The notes beneath the pieces were generated by a model, which worked only from the letters and a program-made list of their open reading frames with translations, searched no databases and was not told the DNA's origin. From Moraxellaceae bacterium (lineage in GTDB: Bacteria; Pseudomonadota; Gammaproteobacteria; Pseudomonadales; Moraxellaceae), in NCBI GenBank assembly GCA_003543245.1, contig DPJB01000009.1, forward strand, positions 2,965 through 34,779: a stretch of 31,815 nucleotides of DNA, written 5' to 3'. Made by a program: the position numbers and the translations under genes. Shown here piece by piece: positions 7,901-15,917 of this stretch. Position 1 is the stretch's first letter. Every line of letters begins with the position of its first letter.

Positions 7901-10900
7901 TCTGCCAGAAGCATGCCGCTCTAGAAGTTGTCCGAAAACGCCTTGCTGCGGAAGGGCTCGAACAACGCATCGTTATGATCAACGATGTAAACAAGGATCG
8001 AGAACCTGTCATACGGAGTATCCGCGAACAGCTTGATGCGCTCATGCGGAGTAACCCCGATACCAGGTCACTGATGAAGCAGCGGGAGCGGCTTGCCGCC
8101 CGAATCGAAACCCTTGAAGGTGACCTTGATCGTCTCCACAGCAGCCTGCACAAGCTCGATGAGCATTCCGGCCTGAGCTACCGACGCATCCTCGGCGAGC
8201 TAATGGAACTGGAAGAAGGCAATCCGCCTCTGGACTTTCCAGAGCTTCGGCAGATGCTTGCAACGCTTGATATTTCCACACTCACGCATCTTGAGGAAAG
8301 TTGCGCACCCTTGATTCGTCTCTGGCTCCCAGCCCGATATGAAGGAAGCCCCTTTTCCCAGTTGAAGCCCTTCGCTGCCGACCACGCCTCCATACGCGCC
8401 TTCGATGACGGACTAAAAGCCCTTATGGAAGCGGAGTCGGCACGACAAACCACCCTCAAGGACCACCCTGCAAGTTTTGAGGTCGAAGACCCCAATCCCT
8501 ATCACGCTTGGCTTGATCACCATTCCAGCACACTACTCAACCTGAGTGACGACCAACGGAAGCGACTAGCCAAATGGCTCCCGATTTTCCGAGAAACCGG
8601 AGCAGGCAAGGGCCTTCGGGGGAATGGGCTATTGGTCGAACTTACAGACATCGAAAAACAACTTGAAGAGCTTAATCCTGATGATTACGCCCCCCTGCTC
8701 GGTGCAGCGTTAAACGCCCTGGGAGACGAAGCGCTTGCACTTATTCATGCTCAGGCCCGTCAAGTACTGGGCGCAAAAGCATGGTGGGCATGGCTGAATC
8801 CCGCACTCCTGATAAAGCGAAGCAGGCTTCGAGCCTACTTACTCAAGAACGGTGAAACCAAGGACGCTTCTCGCATCGGGGCCCTGCTTTTGGCTGCGCA
8901 ACTCGAGGCGTCCTGGCGTCCTCTCAGGCAGCGGCTCACATCAGTACACCAAGAGCTTGGCAGCGTAGACATCCACAAAGATGCCGGACTGAATCTACTA
9001 CCAACGACCTCAAATACTATTCGAGAACTACGTGAAATTCAGGCAATGGCCGATGTCATTGCTCAGGCACCTAGAGCCCAACAAATAGACTCCGCCGTTC
9101 TCACTGGCGAACGCAGAAGATTTGAAGAAGTTATACGCGACATAGATTCAGCGCTCCTACGGCATAGCGCTCGCCAACGAAGCAACGAATATCTCCGACT
9201 ACTCTTCCCTTGGGTGTCGGACGATCTATTTCAGCTGCTTAGTAAAGCGATTGCTACTAACCAGACCAATGTACTGATCCTGAACCAGCTCAACGAAGCT
9301 CTCCCGCATCTGGCCGCTTACCAGCGATTCCGCGCGCGTGCCATTCATCTGTCTCCTGCAGATCTGGAGCTGCTGGCTCAACTACGCCAAAGGGAACGAG
9401 AGCTTGGTCAGATCACACCTGAAGGTCTGGAGGGCTCAATCAGGCGAATGCTCAATCGGGAGGCTCGGCTTGGCTGGAAGCACCGGCTTGAACAAGACAG
9501 CCCAGAGCTTCTTTTCAGCCAAGATGAGGCCCGTACCAAGGTCGTCAGCCTAGCAGAAGCCGACACCCAGATGCGCAAGCTGAACCGAGATCTGCTGGGA
9601 ACAGGCATTGATATCTCCAAACTCGGAAGCTCGACGCAGTGGGAGGACGTCACCCGATTTACTGGTAGGCGCTCACGCCGCCTTCGCGAGTTCATTGAGA
9701 TGGGATCAAAATTGGGCTTGATGGAACTTAGGCCTATTTGGCTGATGAATCCAGATGTCGCAAGCCGCGTCCTTCCGCTCGAGGCAGGATTATTCGATAC
9801 CGTCATTTATGATGAAGCATCGCAGATGCCAGTCGAGTTTGCTCTTCCCACCCTCTACCGTGGAAAAATCACTGTTGTCAGTGGCGACGAGAAGCAGATG
9901 CCACCATCGGCTTTTTTCACGAGCCGCGTCGACAGCGACGAGGGCGATCAGTTCGATGGGGAAACACCAGACAATGATGCGGATGAAGAAGAGCGCGAGG
10001 CCTTTGAAGAGACATGGAACCGCCGCGAGATCAAGGACTGCCCCGACCTCCTCCTGCTTGCCCGCAGCTCCCTTCCCGCCACCACGCTTCAGATTCACTA
10101 CCGATCAGCTTACCGTGAGCTGATCGGCTTCTCAAATGCGTCTTTTTACGGAAACCGCCTGAGCGTTCCCGTTCGACACCCGGAGTCCAACATCAGGCGA
10201 ATAAAGCCACTCGAGCTATGGCAGGTCAACGGGCTCTATCAGAACCAAACGAATGAAATCGAAGCGGATCAAGTAGTCGAATATCTTGAGGAACTCTGGA
10301 AGCTGCCCGCAGCAAATAGGCCATCTGTAGGAGTCGTTACATTCAACCGCAAACAGGCCGACCTGATTGAGGAGCGCCTTGAGCTTCGCGCAGAGCAGGA
10401 TGACACATTCAGGCTTGCCTACACACACGAAATTGAACGCACACAGGACAATGAAGACATGTCCGTCTTCGTCAAGAATGTCGAAAATGTCCAAGGTGAT
10501 GAACGCGACATAATAATCTTCTCTTCTACCTTTGGTCGCAATGCTCAGGGAACATTCAGGCGCACCTTTGGCGTTCTCGGGCAAAAGGGAGGCGAGCGTC
10601 GTCTAAATGTTGCTGTGACACGTGCTCGTAAAAAAGTAGTGATGATTACCTCCATGCCCATCGGGGACGTCTCGGACATGTTGAATACGCAGCGCTCACC
10701 TGCATCGCCTCGTGACTATCTCCAAGGTTACCTTGAATATGCGCGTTCGCTCGCGAACGGTGAGTTTGACAGTTGCCGGCACCTTTTGAACCGGCTACAG
10801 ACGGACAGAAGCGTCCGTCGTCAGCAACATAGCAGCGAACACGATGGCTTTACTGAATCTGTCGCCCGCTTTGTCGAATCCCTTGGATGGCGCGCAGCGC

Positions 10901-11199
10901 CCGCCAACGAAGGGGATGCCTTCGGACTAGATTTTGCCATTGAAGATCCGTCGACTGGGCTTTATGCAATTGGCATTGAATGTGATGCACCTCGACATGA
11001 GCTGCTTGGCCGGGCACGTGCGAGAGAAATATGGAGGCCCGGCGTTTTGAGGCATGCAATTCCCCATATTCACCGAGTGTCATCCACTGGATGGTATCAC
11101 GACGGCGAAAATGAGAGAGCACTACTCAGATCGGCGATTGGCCTTGCCTTTGGGGTCAATGTTCAGCACACAAGCAACACATCAGAGACCAGTCTATGA
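4909..11199 (+). CDS. Zn-ribbon / pseudokinase / SF1 helicase / Vsr-like nuclease fusion
   Basis: A 2096-residue multidomain protein. Order: zinc ribbons (C8, C11, C22, C31; then C68, H72, C81, C84); a protein-kinase fold (about 104-350) with HRD at 225-227 but GGFG (246-249) in place of DFG and no clear VAIK lysine; a helical linker; a DUF4011-like segment (about 760-830) typical of COG1112 helicases; a superfamily 1 helicase with Walker A GPPGTGKS (971-978), an inserted helical/coiled region, DEAS (1635-1638), an acidic insert (about 1675-1705), QGDERD (1862-1867) and RLNVAVTRAR (to 1907); and a C-terminal Vsr/MTES_1575-type nuclease with D2008, E2024, D2026 and H2030. This predicts ATP-driven nucleic-acid unwinding with cleavage. 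The start is ATG 4909 with GGAG 8 nt upstream; a TTG directly before it is less likely. Kinase-helicase fusions are known in Mokosh defence. Confidence 0.88.
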   Translation: MTQMIRFCPNCQTERTLEEIFCAGTLKDRSCDWNLAGEAIHEAGWRPAIVAPVEPTPLPSPTEDGPRCENGHQMERGDLMCSECGGSLDGARSTPTPTALDESPIETVIDGWVLLRQVASTDTVREIYLAQKIESGQQAALSLYRPGAEPDPAIYDVVRRLPLEHVPQIFGTGRWNERAYEISEELTGETLADLGVVLSDMESIHHIVSELGQALHVFNEAGLRHRDLRPGCLLVRSRDPLDLVIGGFGSARLSEFDLDIVSPLETTRYMSPEAIAGGVAAASDWWSLGMILLEQITQGSCFAGINENAFLIHILTHGVPIPEDLDPQLSLLLRGLLSRDRHERWQWPQIQRWLNGEPVNAPTSTFAESDGAEGASLELGSRRFHKPSTFALAAAEADNWPAAIELLMRGSIVTWAENISLPTRVTSGLRQVVVQDGIDDDFRLMLALKLLNPDMPLIHQGHIVTPGWLLEHPLEGYRLITGPVPELLERLDTESWLSRLKARAEAVRQRAAHLNIALHEDQLRIFLLSTSRARLAAQWQERQRLLPDTAHQGILALADRRVISEEDLIVLLSAEIGQFRSIDSILDEATELAKQNDILIFDREAARGLLQQPRFEVYHTVDERISGFAYSGAPAVDEWAEHFRIERRMPLAKAIVLLAIPREQWMEPQKQQYVAQIIEFFEKKVAIAVMRGPLVRMSIGKTTARIDMTELDGNRHPAPAFLDHLLQRNTRQVSLDPQTFLANPLLAQRLTSLDRQSSMYRRDTGIDGLYLGYPFLLNRDTRGSSRTRIIPVLLWPVKLMMEIGVRGQVALAFDGDREEVRLNPALETLLGTENFKKWHVVADELLGRSSLHASAVMDSFGMLASPRSRTLQSLPPATIDVTPGHDELACAAVLFHVSFMGQAIGEDLRQLKKKNPAGTGLSSLLRLESKEACDKPSSPPEIDRYFVVNSDPSQESAVLQARQSPGLLIEGPPGTGKSQTIVNMVADAIGRRQSMLIVCQKHAALEVVRKRLAAEGLEQRIVMINDVNKDREPVIRSIREQLDALMRSNPDTRSLMKQRERLAARIETLEGDLDRLHSSLHKLDEHSGLSYRRILGELMELEEGNPPLDFPELRQMLATLDISTLTHLEESCAPLIRLWLPARYEGSPFSQLKPFAADHASIRAFDDGLKALMEAESARQTTLKDHPASFEVEDPNPYHAWLDHHSSTLLNLSDDQRKRLAKWLPIFRETGAGKGLRGNGLLVELTDIEKQLEELNPDDYAPLLGAALNALGDEALALIHAQARQVLGAKAWWAWLNPALLIKRSRLRAYLLKNGETKDASRIGALLLAAQLEASWRPLRQRLTSVHQELGSVDIHKDAGLNLLPTTSNTIRELREIQAMADVIAQAPRAQQIDSAVLTGERRRFEEVIRDIDSALLRHSARQRSNEYLRLLFPWVSDDLFQLLSKAIATNQTNVLILNQLNEALPHLAAYQRFRARAIHLSPADLELLAQLRQRERELGQITPEGLEGSIRRMLNREARLGWKHRLEQDSPELLFSQDEARTKVVSLAEADTQMRKLNRDLLGTGIDISKLGSSTQWEDVTRFTGRRSRRLREFIEMGSKLGLMELRPIWLMNPDVASRVLPLEAGLFDTVIYDEASQMPVEFALPTLYRGKITVVSGDEKQMPPSAFFTSRVDSDEGDQFDGETPDNDADEEEREAFEETWNRREIKDCPDLLLLARSSLPATTLQIHYRSAYRELIGFSNASFYGNRLSVPVRHPESNIRRIKPLELWQVNGLYQNQTNEIEADQVVEYLEELWKLPAANRPSVGVVTFNRKQADLIEERLELRAEQDDTFRLAYTHEIERTQDNEDMSVFVKNVENVQGDERDIIIFSSTFGRNAQGTFRRTFGVLGQKGGERRLNVAVTRARKKVVMITSMPIGDVSDMLNTQRSPASPRDYLQGYLEYARSLANGEFDSCRHLLNRLQTDRSVRRQQHSSEHDGFTESVARFVESLGWRAAPANEGDAFGLDFAIEDPSTGLYAIGIECDAPRHELLGRARAREIWRPGVLRHAIPHIHRVSSTGWYHDGENERALLRSAIGLAFGVNVQHTSNTSETSL

Positions 11200-12554
11200 G
11201 CGGGCCAAAGGTGGTACGAATTGTCACTAGAGAGGAAATGATCGCGAGAAGCGAAGCCTTCCTTTCTCAACTCGAGTCAGCTGTTTCACATTGGGATCGC
11301 CAGTCCACAAAGATAGGTGCCCTTAGCGGCCCTGAGCGAGCCGCCACTCGAAATCGTGCAGCCCAGATACGCGCTCTTCTACAAAATGACCGGTTCACTG
11401 ATATTGAGCGGGAAGTTCAGGCTGAGATTTTGTTCTTAAGACAGGATCTGGCTGAGCGCGAGCGACACGCAATTGAAAAAGCAGCTGAAAGAAACCGACA
11501 TTATCGACGCATCAGAGAGAATGCCTCCTCATTGCTTGGGACTCTGAAATCCAGAAATTTTTATGTGCCAGCCGATCTCATTCATAGCATTGAAGACCTT
11601 GCCAATGGAGCCATCCCCAATACAGCAGAGGACGTCCTAGCCAAAGGGTTCGCCCTACTAGCAACCAGCATTGAAGATGACTCGATAACTACTGAGCAGC
11701 GAGAACTTGCCAAAAAACTTAATGAGGAACTATCACCAACAATCATCAGAGAGTGGTTAGGCAATCAGATTAAGCTATCCGCACGAGATGAGCGCGAAGA
11801 ACGCATAGATCTCTATATCTCTGAACTTGAGTTACTTGAGGGGCCTGATCTGGCTACCTCTTTTTTCGATCGCCTCAGGTCCGCCAGTGGAGAGATACGC
11901 CAGCAGCAACGCAACTTGCTGCTCGACAGCATCGTTCTTGACCTCGCCGCGATGACACGCGCCTGCCAACAGCGTCGAGAATTACTCGATGAAATCCGAA
12001 ATGTGGGCACAGCCCTTGTTGCCATTTCTGGTGATGCTTCAGCCAGCCTGCTCGCTGAAGCCAATGCCCTGGGGACCACTCGCGATATCGCATTGCACCA
12101 AGACTTCCTGAACAGATCCAGAGCATTTGTACTTGAGCAAACGCAACAGGAGGCTGCCCTCGCAAGGCGCAAGGCCGTATTGGACGGGCTCTCCACACTT
12201 GGATATGAAGTTCGCGAAGGGATGGCTACTGCCTGGGCTGATTCCGGCAGGATGGTACTGCGCAAGAGCATGACACCTGGCTACGGGGTCGAGCTTGCTG
12301 GTCGCGCCGACAATGGCCGACTTCAGGTTCGCGCCGTTGCGCTAGGCCAAGATCATGACAAGCAACGAGACCGTGATATTGAGACAATCTGGTGCGGAGA
12401 GTTCAAAGAGCTCCAGAGCCGTCTTGCCGCAGCTGGTAACTCGTTAAGTATTGAGCTCGCTAGGGGCGTCGGTGAAGTGCCACTGAAGGTTGTAGCAATT
12501 GACGAGGGGACTCGCCAAGGCGAATCTAAGGAAAGCATCACGAGGCAAGGATAA
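11196..12554 (+). CDS. Coiled-coil protein of unknown function, last cassette gene
   Basis: A 452-residue protein I cannot assign to a named function. The start codon overlaps the preceding stop (ATGA, 4-nt overlap), so it is made together with the helicase-nuclease. Seen: a short conserved-looking N-terminus (MSGPKVVRIVTREE), then long charged helices rich in E, R and A (about 20-300) that look like coiled coils, including a strongly charged stretch near 70-110. A mixed alpha/beta C-terminal domain follows (about 325-440, beginning near LGYEVREGMATAW). There is no signal peptide, membrane segment or recognisable catalytic motif. It may be a scaffold, sensor or regulator for the cassette; this is inference from position only. 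It ends the lower-GC block. Confidence 0.8.
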   Translation: MSGPKVVRIVTREEMIARSEAFLSQLESAVSHWDRQSTKIGALSGPERAATRNRAAQIRALLQNDRFTDIEREVQAEILFLRQDLAERERHAIEKAAERNRHYRRIRENASSLLGTLKSRNFYVPADLIHSIEDLANGAIPNTAEDVLAKGFALLATSIEDDSITTEQRELAKKLNEELSPTIIREWLGNQIKLSARDEREERIDLYISELELLEGPDLATSFFDRLRSASGEIRQQQRNLLLDSIVLDLAAMTRACQQRRELLDEIRNVGTALVAISGDASASLLAEANALGTTRDIALHQDFLNRSRAFVLEQTQQEAALARRKAVLDGLSTLGYEVREGMATAWADSGRMVLRKSMTPGYGVELAGRADNGRLQVRAVALGQDHDKQRDRDIETIWCGEFKELQSRLAAAGNSLSIELARGVGEVPLKVVAIDEGTRQGESKESITRQG

Positions 12555-12671
12555 CTTGTTGACGTTCACCGAACTCTGGCCTGGGTTGCAGCCTCCCAAG
12601 AGGATAATGTAATTAGGAGCTCCTACGGCACTTCTTTCATTCCGCCACACAACCCAGCGACCAGATCAGGT

Positions 12672-12688
12672 CGAAACTTCCAGTTTCG
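12672..12688. repeat. 7-bp hairpin in the cassette-tusA gap
   Basis: CGAAACT and AGTTTCG pair perfectly around a 3-nt loop. The gap (12555-12751) separates two convergent units, the cassette on + and tusA on -, so a terminator would be expected. No T-run follows on either strand, so it is not a standard intrinsic terminator. Apart from the CACTCGC motif at 12736-12742, I see nothing else in this gap. Confidence 0.35.
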
Positions 12689-12751
12689 GGACGCCTGCAC
12701 TGCCTCAAACCCCTTGATGAGTAAGCACAACTGGGCACTCGCAGTAGTCCT

Positions 12752-12994
12752 TCACCCACCCTTGCGAATGCAATAACGGTATTCGCTGCCGTCATCAATG
12801 ACTTCCTGTGACACCAGTTCATGACCGAGAAAACGGCAGAACTTGGGAATATCGCGGGTGGTCGAGGGGTCCGTGGCCAGCACCTCCAGCAACTCTCCCG
12901 GCTGCATGTCACGCACCTTGTTGTGCAGCATCATGACGGGTTCCGGGCAGAACAGGCCGCGGGCATCGAGATGGTATTGGGCAGACTCGGTCAT
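12752..12994 (-). CDS. tusA: Sulfur carrier protein TusA
   Basis: An 80-residue cytoplasmic persulfide carrier of the TusA/SirA/YedF family. In the classic pathway TusA takes sulfur from IscS and passes it on for 2-thiouridine formation in tRNA and other sulfur transfers. The CPxP motif is seen as LFCPEPVM, with the carrier cysteine at C16 just after the LDARG segment. Length matches the family. It is the last gene of a minus-strand run and starts 20 nt after the MFS stop, so it is probably co-transcribed with that transporter. It stays intact at the right edge of the inserted cassette. SirA-type regulatory names have been used for this family, but the sequence supports the carrier role. Confidence 0.93.
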   Translation of the reverse strand: MTESAQYHLDARGLFCPEPVMMLHNKVRDMQPGELLEVLATDPSTTRDIPKFCRFLGHELVSQEVIDDGSEYRYCIRKGG

Positions 12995-13014
12995 GACAGC
13001 AAAACAGGTGGTGT

Positions 13015-14289
13015 TCAGGAGATCCTATTGTCCCCTGAAACCCTGTCGTCGACCAGCCATGACAGACGCCGGCAATAAATTGCCGCAGGCCAGAGCAGTA
13101 CCAGCGCCAGTGCACCAGACACCAGAAAATAACCGGTATAGCCCAGGGCTTGCGCCACAAATCCGGCCGCCAGATAAAAGCTCCCGCCAAAAATGGCCAG
13201 GATGCTCACCTGCACGGTGAAGTCGGCGCCGGCATGATCCGGCCGGGAGAGATCCATCACCGCCGTCAGCAAGGCCGCCATGGCCATGCCACTGACAAAA
13301 TGCTCCAGCGCATTGATGGCATAAATCATCGGCAGACTGACCGCTGCACCCGCATCATGCTGCCATGACAGCCACGCATAGGCAGCCACACCCAGCGCCT
13401 GCAGGGCACCAAAGCCGATGATGGCGTAATAACGCCCGATCACCGCCGTCAGCCAGCCACCCAGCAAGGCACCCGTCAGTGCCGCCACCGACCCCACCAT
13501 GCTCACCATCAGGCCGATCTGTTTCAGGTCCAGCCCCATGTCGACCAGCATCGGCTTCACCATGGCGGAACCCAGCGACTCTCCGGCCTTGTAGGTCACC
13601 AGCACCACCAGCCAGCCCACCAGTCCGGGCCGGTCGAAAAAGCTGGTGTAAATCTTCCAGTACGGCAACCGCTCATGGCGAGACACTTCCGCTGCCGGTT
13701 CACGAAACCGCCATACCGGCAGCGTGAGCACACACAGCAGAAACGCCATCAGCATGAACGACCAGCGCCAGTCCCAGCTACCGATCAGGTACAGCAACAA
13801 GCCGCCACCAATAATCAGGCCCAGACGGTAACCCGCCACCTGCACGCCGTTGCCAAGACCCCGTTCGTGAAAGTCCAGCGTGCGCACGGCAAGGCCATCG
13901 GTCGCAATGTCCTGCGTGGCCGCAAACAGGTTGACCAGAAACATGAGCACAAAGAATTCGCTGACCCCCTGTGTGGTGGCCAGCCGGTAAGGATCAAAAA
14001 ACGCCATCAGCAACAGCATGGCAATACCGAGCAACTGCATCGGCAATATCCACGACCGGCGCTGTCCCCAGCGTGCAGAGAAATGCGACTCCACCCAGGG
14101 AGCCCAGAGAAACTTCAGCGCCCACGGCATGGCCAGCAAACCGCTCAGGCCAATGACCGTCAGTGGTACGTCATAGCGACGCAAGATGGCCGGTAACGCC
14201 TGGCTGAAAACGCCCGTCGGCAGGCCCTGACAGACATACAGTGTCAGCAGCAAACCAAGGCGGGAATACAGCGAGGCAGAAGCAGGCAT
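13015..14289 (-). CDS. MFS transporter, AmpG / RhtX-FptX type
   Basis: A 424-residue inner-membrane major facilitator with about 12 hydrophobic helices. The N-terminus (LTLYVCQGLPTGVFSQALPAILR) and the FLWAPWVE and TQDIATDGLAV segments are typical of the AmpG-like branch, which includes muropeptide permeases and the RhtX/FptX siderophore importers. Which of these substrates applies cannot be told, and no siderophore genes are nearby. The ATG at 14289 is chosen because the upstream extension to GTG 14328 adds residues outside the family pattern and has no ribosome site. It sits 83 nt after a cyclase-domain gene and 20 nt before tusA on the same strand. Confidence 0.85.
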   Translation of the reverse strand: MPASASLYSRLGLLLTLYVCQGLPTGVFSQALPAILRRYDVPLTVIGLSGLLAMPWALKFLWAPWVESHFSARWGQRRSWILPMQLLGIAMLLLMAFFDPYRLATTQGVSEFFVLMFLVNLFAATQDIATDGLAVRTLDFHERGLGNGVQVAGYRLGLIIGGGLLLYLIGSWDWRWSFMLMAFLLCVLTLPVWRFREPAAEVSRHERLPYWKIYTSFFDRPGLVGWLVVLVTYKAGESLGSAMVKPMLVDMGLDLKQIGLMVSMVGSVAALTGALLGGWLTAVIGRYYAIIGFGALQALGVAAYAWLSWQHDAGAAVSLPMIYAINALEHFVSGMAMAALLTAVMDLSRPDHAGADFTVQVSILAIFGGSFYLAAGFVAQALGYTGYFLVSGALALVLLWPAAIYCRRLSWLVDDRVSGDNRIS

Positions 14290-14372
14290 GATGATCAGGA
14301 CAGGCGGAGTGAAGTACGAGCCTTGCACAGGCGAAGGAGCAAGGCAAACGACAGATCAATGACAGAAAACAG

Positions 14373-14942
14373 TCAGTGTATCTGTGCAAACCGGAGCTGC
14401 AGGCCGGAGATCTCCATGTGGCGCCAGTCAGATGGCGCAACATCCTTGCCGAGCTGCGCAAGGACAATGTCCGTGGCCAGAATGTCGCCATTGCCGGCAA
14501 TATCCTCCGCCAGCTTGAACGCGACATTGACCGTGTCACCAAAACAGTCGGTCTGCGGCACATACAGAAAACGGCCACTGGCCAGACCGATGGACACCTC
14601 CAGCGGCTCGCGCATGGCCAGACAGGCGTGCCGGATTTCCAGCGCAGCCGCCACGGCCTGAGATGCATGCTCAAACACGGCCATCAGGTTATCCGCCGTG
14701 TACTTGACCACCTCACCTCCCGCACTCACCACAACCGGTGTACTGACCTGCTGCATGCGGCGGATACGCGCCAGATACCCGACGATCCCCTCCGCCCGCA
14801 CCGTTCTGGAAAAACCGGACATATCCAGTGCCAACACACAGGCAGTGGTGCCGAAGGTGTCCCAGAGCATGGCTTCGAGTGCAGCCTTCTCATCGCCGTC
14901 ACAACGATCCAGACGATCAATCAGGGCATAAAACGCCTGCAT
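14373..14942 (-). CDS. Single-domain class III adenylate/guanylate cyclase-like protein
   Basis: A 189-residue protein made of little more than one class III nucleotide cyclase domain. Visible catalytic elements are the first metal aspartate D40 in LALDMSGFSR, the segment GGEVVKYTADNLMAVF with K80 (the usual base-selecting lysine position) and the second metal aspartate D84, and GDTVNVAFKL with the transition-state asparagine. The arginine that usually follows in VNxAAR is a lysine here, so activity may be weak or altered. There is no membrane, HAMP or receiver domain. It begins 10 nt after purU with GAGGGG upstream, so it is likely in the purU transcript. Such domains work as homodimers; the regulator and the product (cAMP or cGMP) are unknown. 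Confidence 0.83.
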   Translation of the reverse strand: MQAFYALIDRLDRCDGDEKAALEAMLWDTFGTTACVLALDMSGFSRTVRAEGIVGYLARIRRMQQVSTPVVVSAGGEVVKYTADNLMAVFEHASQAVAAALEIRHACLAMREPLEVSIGLASGRFLYVPQTDCFGDTVNVAFKLAEDIAGNGDILATDIVLAQLGKDVAPSDWRHMEISGLQLRFAQIH

Positions 14943-14952
14943 GTAACGCCCC

Positions 14953-15816
14953 TCAGTTGAACACGATGGTCTTGTTGCCGTGCACGATGATGCGATCTTC
15001 GAGATGCCATTTCACCGCACGCGCCAGCACATTGCGCTCCACGTCCTGGCCAAGATCACGCAGGATGTCCACATCATGGCGATGCGACACACGATCGACA
15101 TCCTGCTCGATGATCGGTCCCTGATCGAGGTCTGCCGTCACGTAATGTGCAGTGGCCCCGATCAGCTTGACGCCCTTGTCATGAGCCTGCTGGTACGGAT
15201 TGGCGCCGACAAATGCAGGCAGGAAGGAGTGATGGATATTGATGATCTTGTGCGGCCACCTGGCCACCAGGTCGGGTGACAGGATTTGCATGTAGCGTGC
15301 CAGCACGATCAGGTCGTTGCCTTGCAGCAGCTCATTGATACGTGCTTCGGCCTCGGCCTTGTTGTCCTTGTTGACCGGCACCACATGAAACGGCACACCA
15401 AAGGATGCCACATCACTTTCAAGATCAGGATGATTGCTGATGACACTGGTGATCTGGCACGGCAAGGTACAGCGCGACCAGCGCCAGAGCAGCTCCAGCA
15501 TGGCATGGTCAAATTTCGACACCAGAATGGCGACCTTCTTCAGGTCGGCCGCATAGCTGATGTGCCAGTTCATGTTGTAGCGGGAGGCCACCGCCTCTTC
15601 AAACGCCTTGGCCAGCACATTGCGTGACAGATCGAGATGCGGCGTCTGGAACTCCAGACGCATGAAATAGGTTCCGCCCTCCGGCTCGGTGGAGTGCTGG
15701 TCCAGATCGGTGATGTTGGCGCCGTGGTTATACAGAAAGCTGGACACCGCACTGACGATGCCGGGTTTGTCCGGGCAGGTAATGAGCAGGCGGGCAGTAG
15801 TATTCGTGTTGGGCAT
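14953..15816 (-). CDS. purU: Formyltetrahydrofolate deformylase
   Basis: A 287-residue cytoplasmic enzyme that hydrolyses 10-formyl-THF to formate and THF, balancing one-carbon units and feeding formate to purine synthesis. An N-terminal ACT domain (about 7-85, starting LLITCPDKPGIVSAVSSFLY) is followed by a formyl-transferase fold (about 90-275). Catalytic signatures are seen: ISNHPDLES, INIHHSFLPAFVGANPY with the histidine-serine pair, and TADLDQGPII with the aspartate. Length matches E. coli PurU. It is the first gene of a likely purU-cyclase-MFS-tusA run. The 101 bases before it (15817-15917) show no distinct promoter I would defend. Confidence 0.95.
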   Translation of the reverse strand: MPNTNTTARLLITCPDKPGIVSAVSSFLYNHGANITDLDQHSTEPEGGTYFMRLEFQTPHLDLSRNVLAKAFEEAVASRYNMNWHISYAADLKKVAILVSKFDHAMLELLWRWSRCTLPCQITSVISNHPDLESDVASFGVPFHVVPVNKDNKAEAEARINELLQGNDLIVLARYMQILSPDLVARWPHKIINIHHSFLPAFVGANPYQQAHDKGVKLIGATAHYVTADLDQGPIIEQDVDRVSHRHDVDILRDLGQDVERNVLARAVKWHLEDRIIVHGNKTIVFN

Positions 15817-15917
15817 GATGGGACCAGGGCTTGAACCGCGAAAGGCCCGACTTTACCGCAATTTTCACCACTGTAGGAGCAACATGAGACGCAAACCGTG
15901 CCGGCCTGAAGGGCTGT

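Noticed and set aside
2243..12751. Integrase, transposase or canonical att site for the cassette
   Set aside because: None of the four proteins has recombinase motifs and no IS ends were seen; only the weak 7-bp repeat remains.
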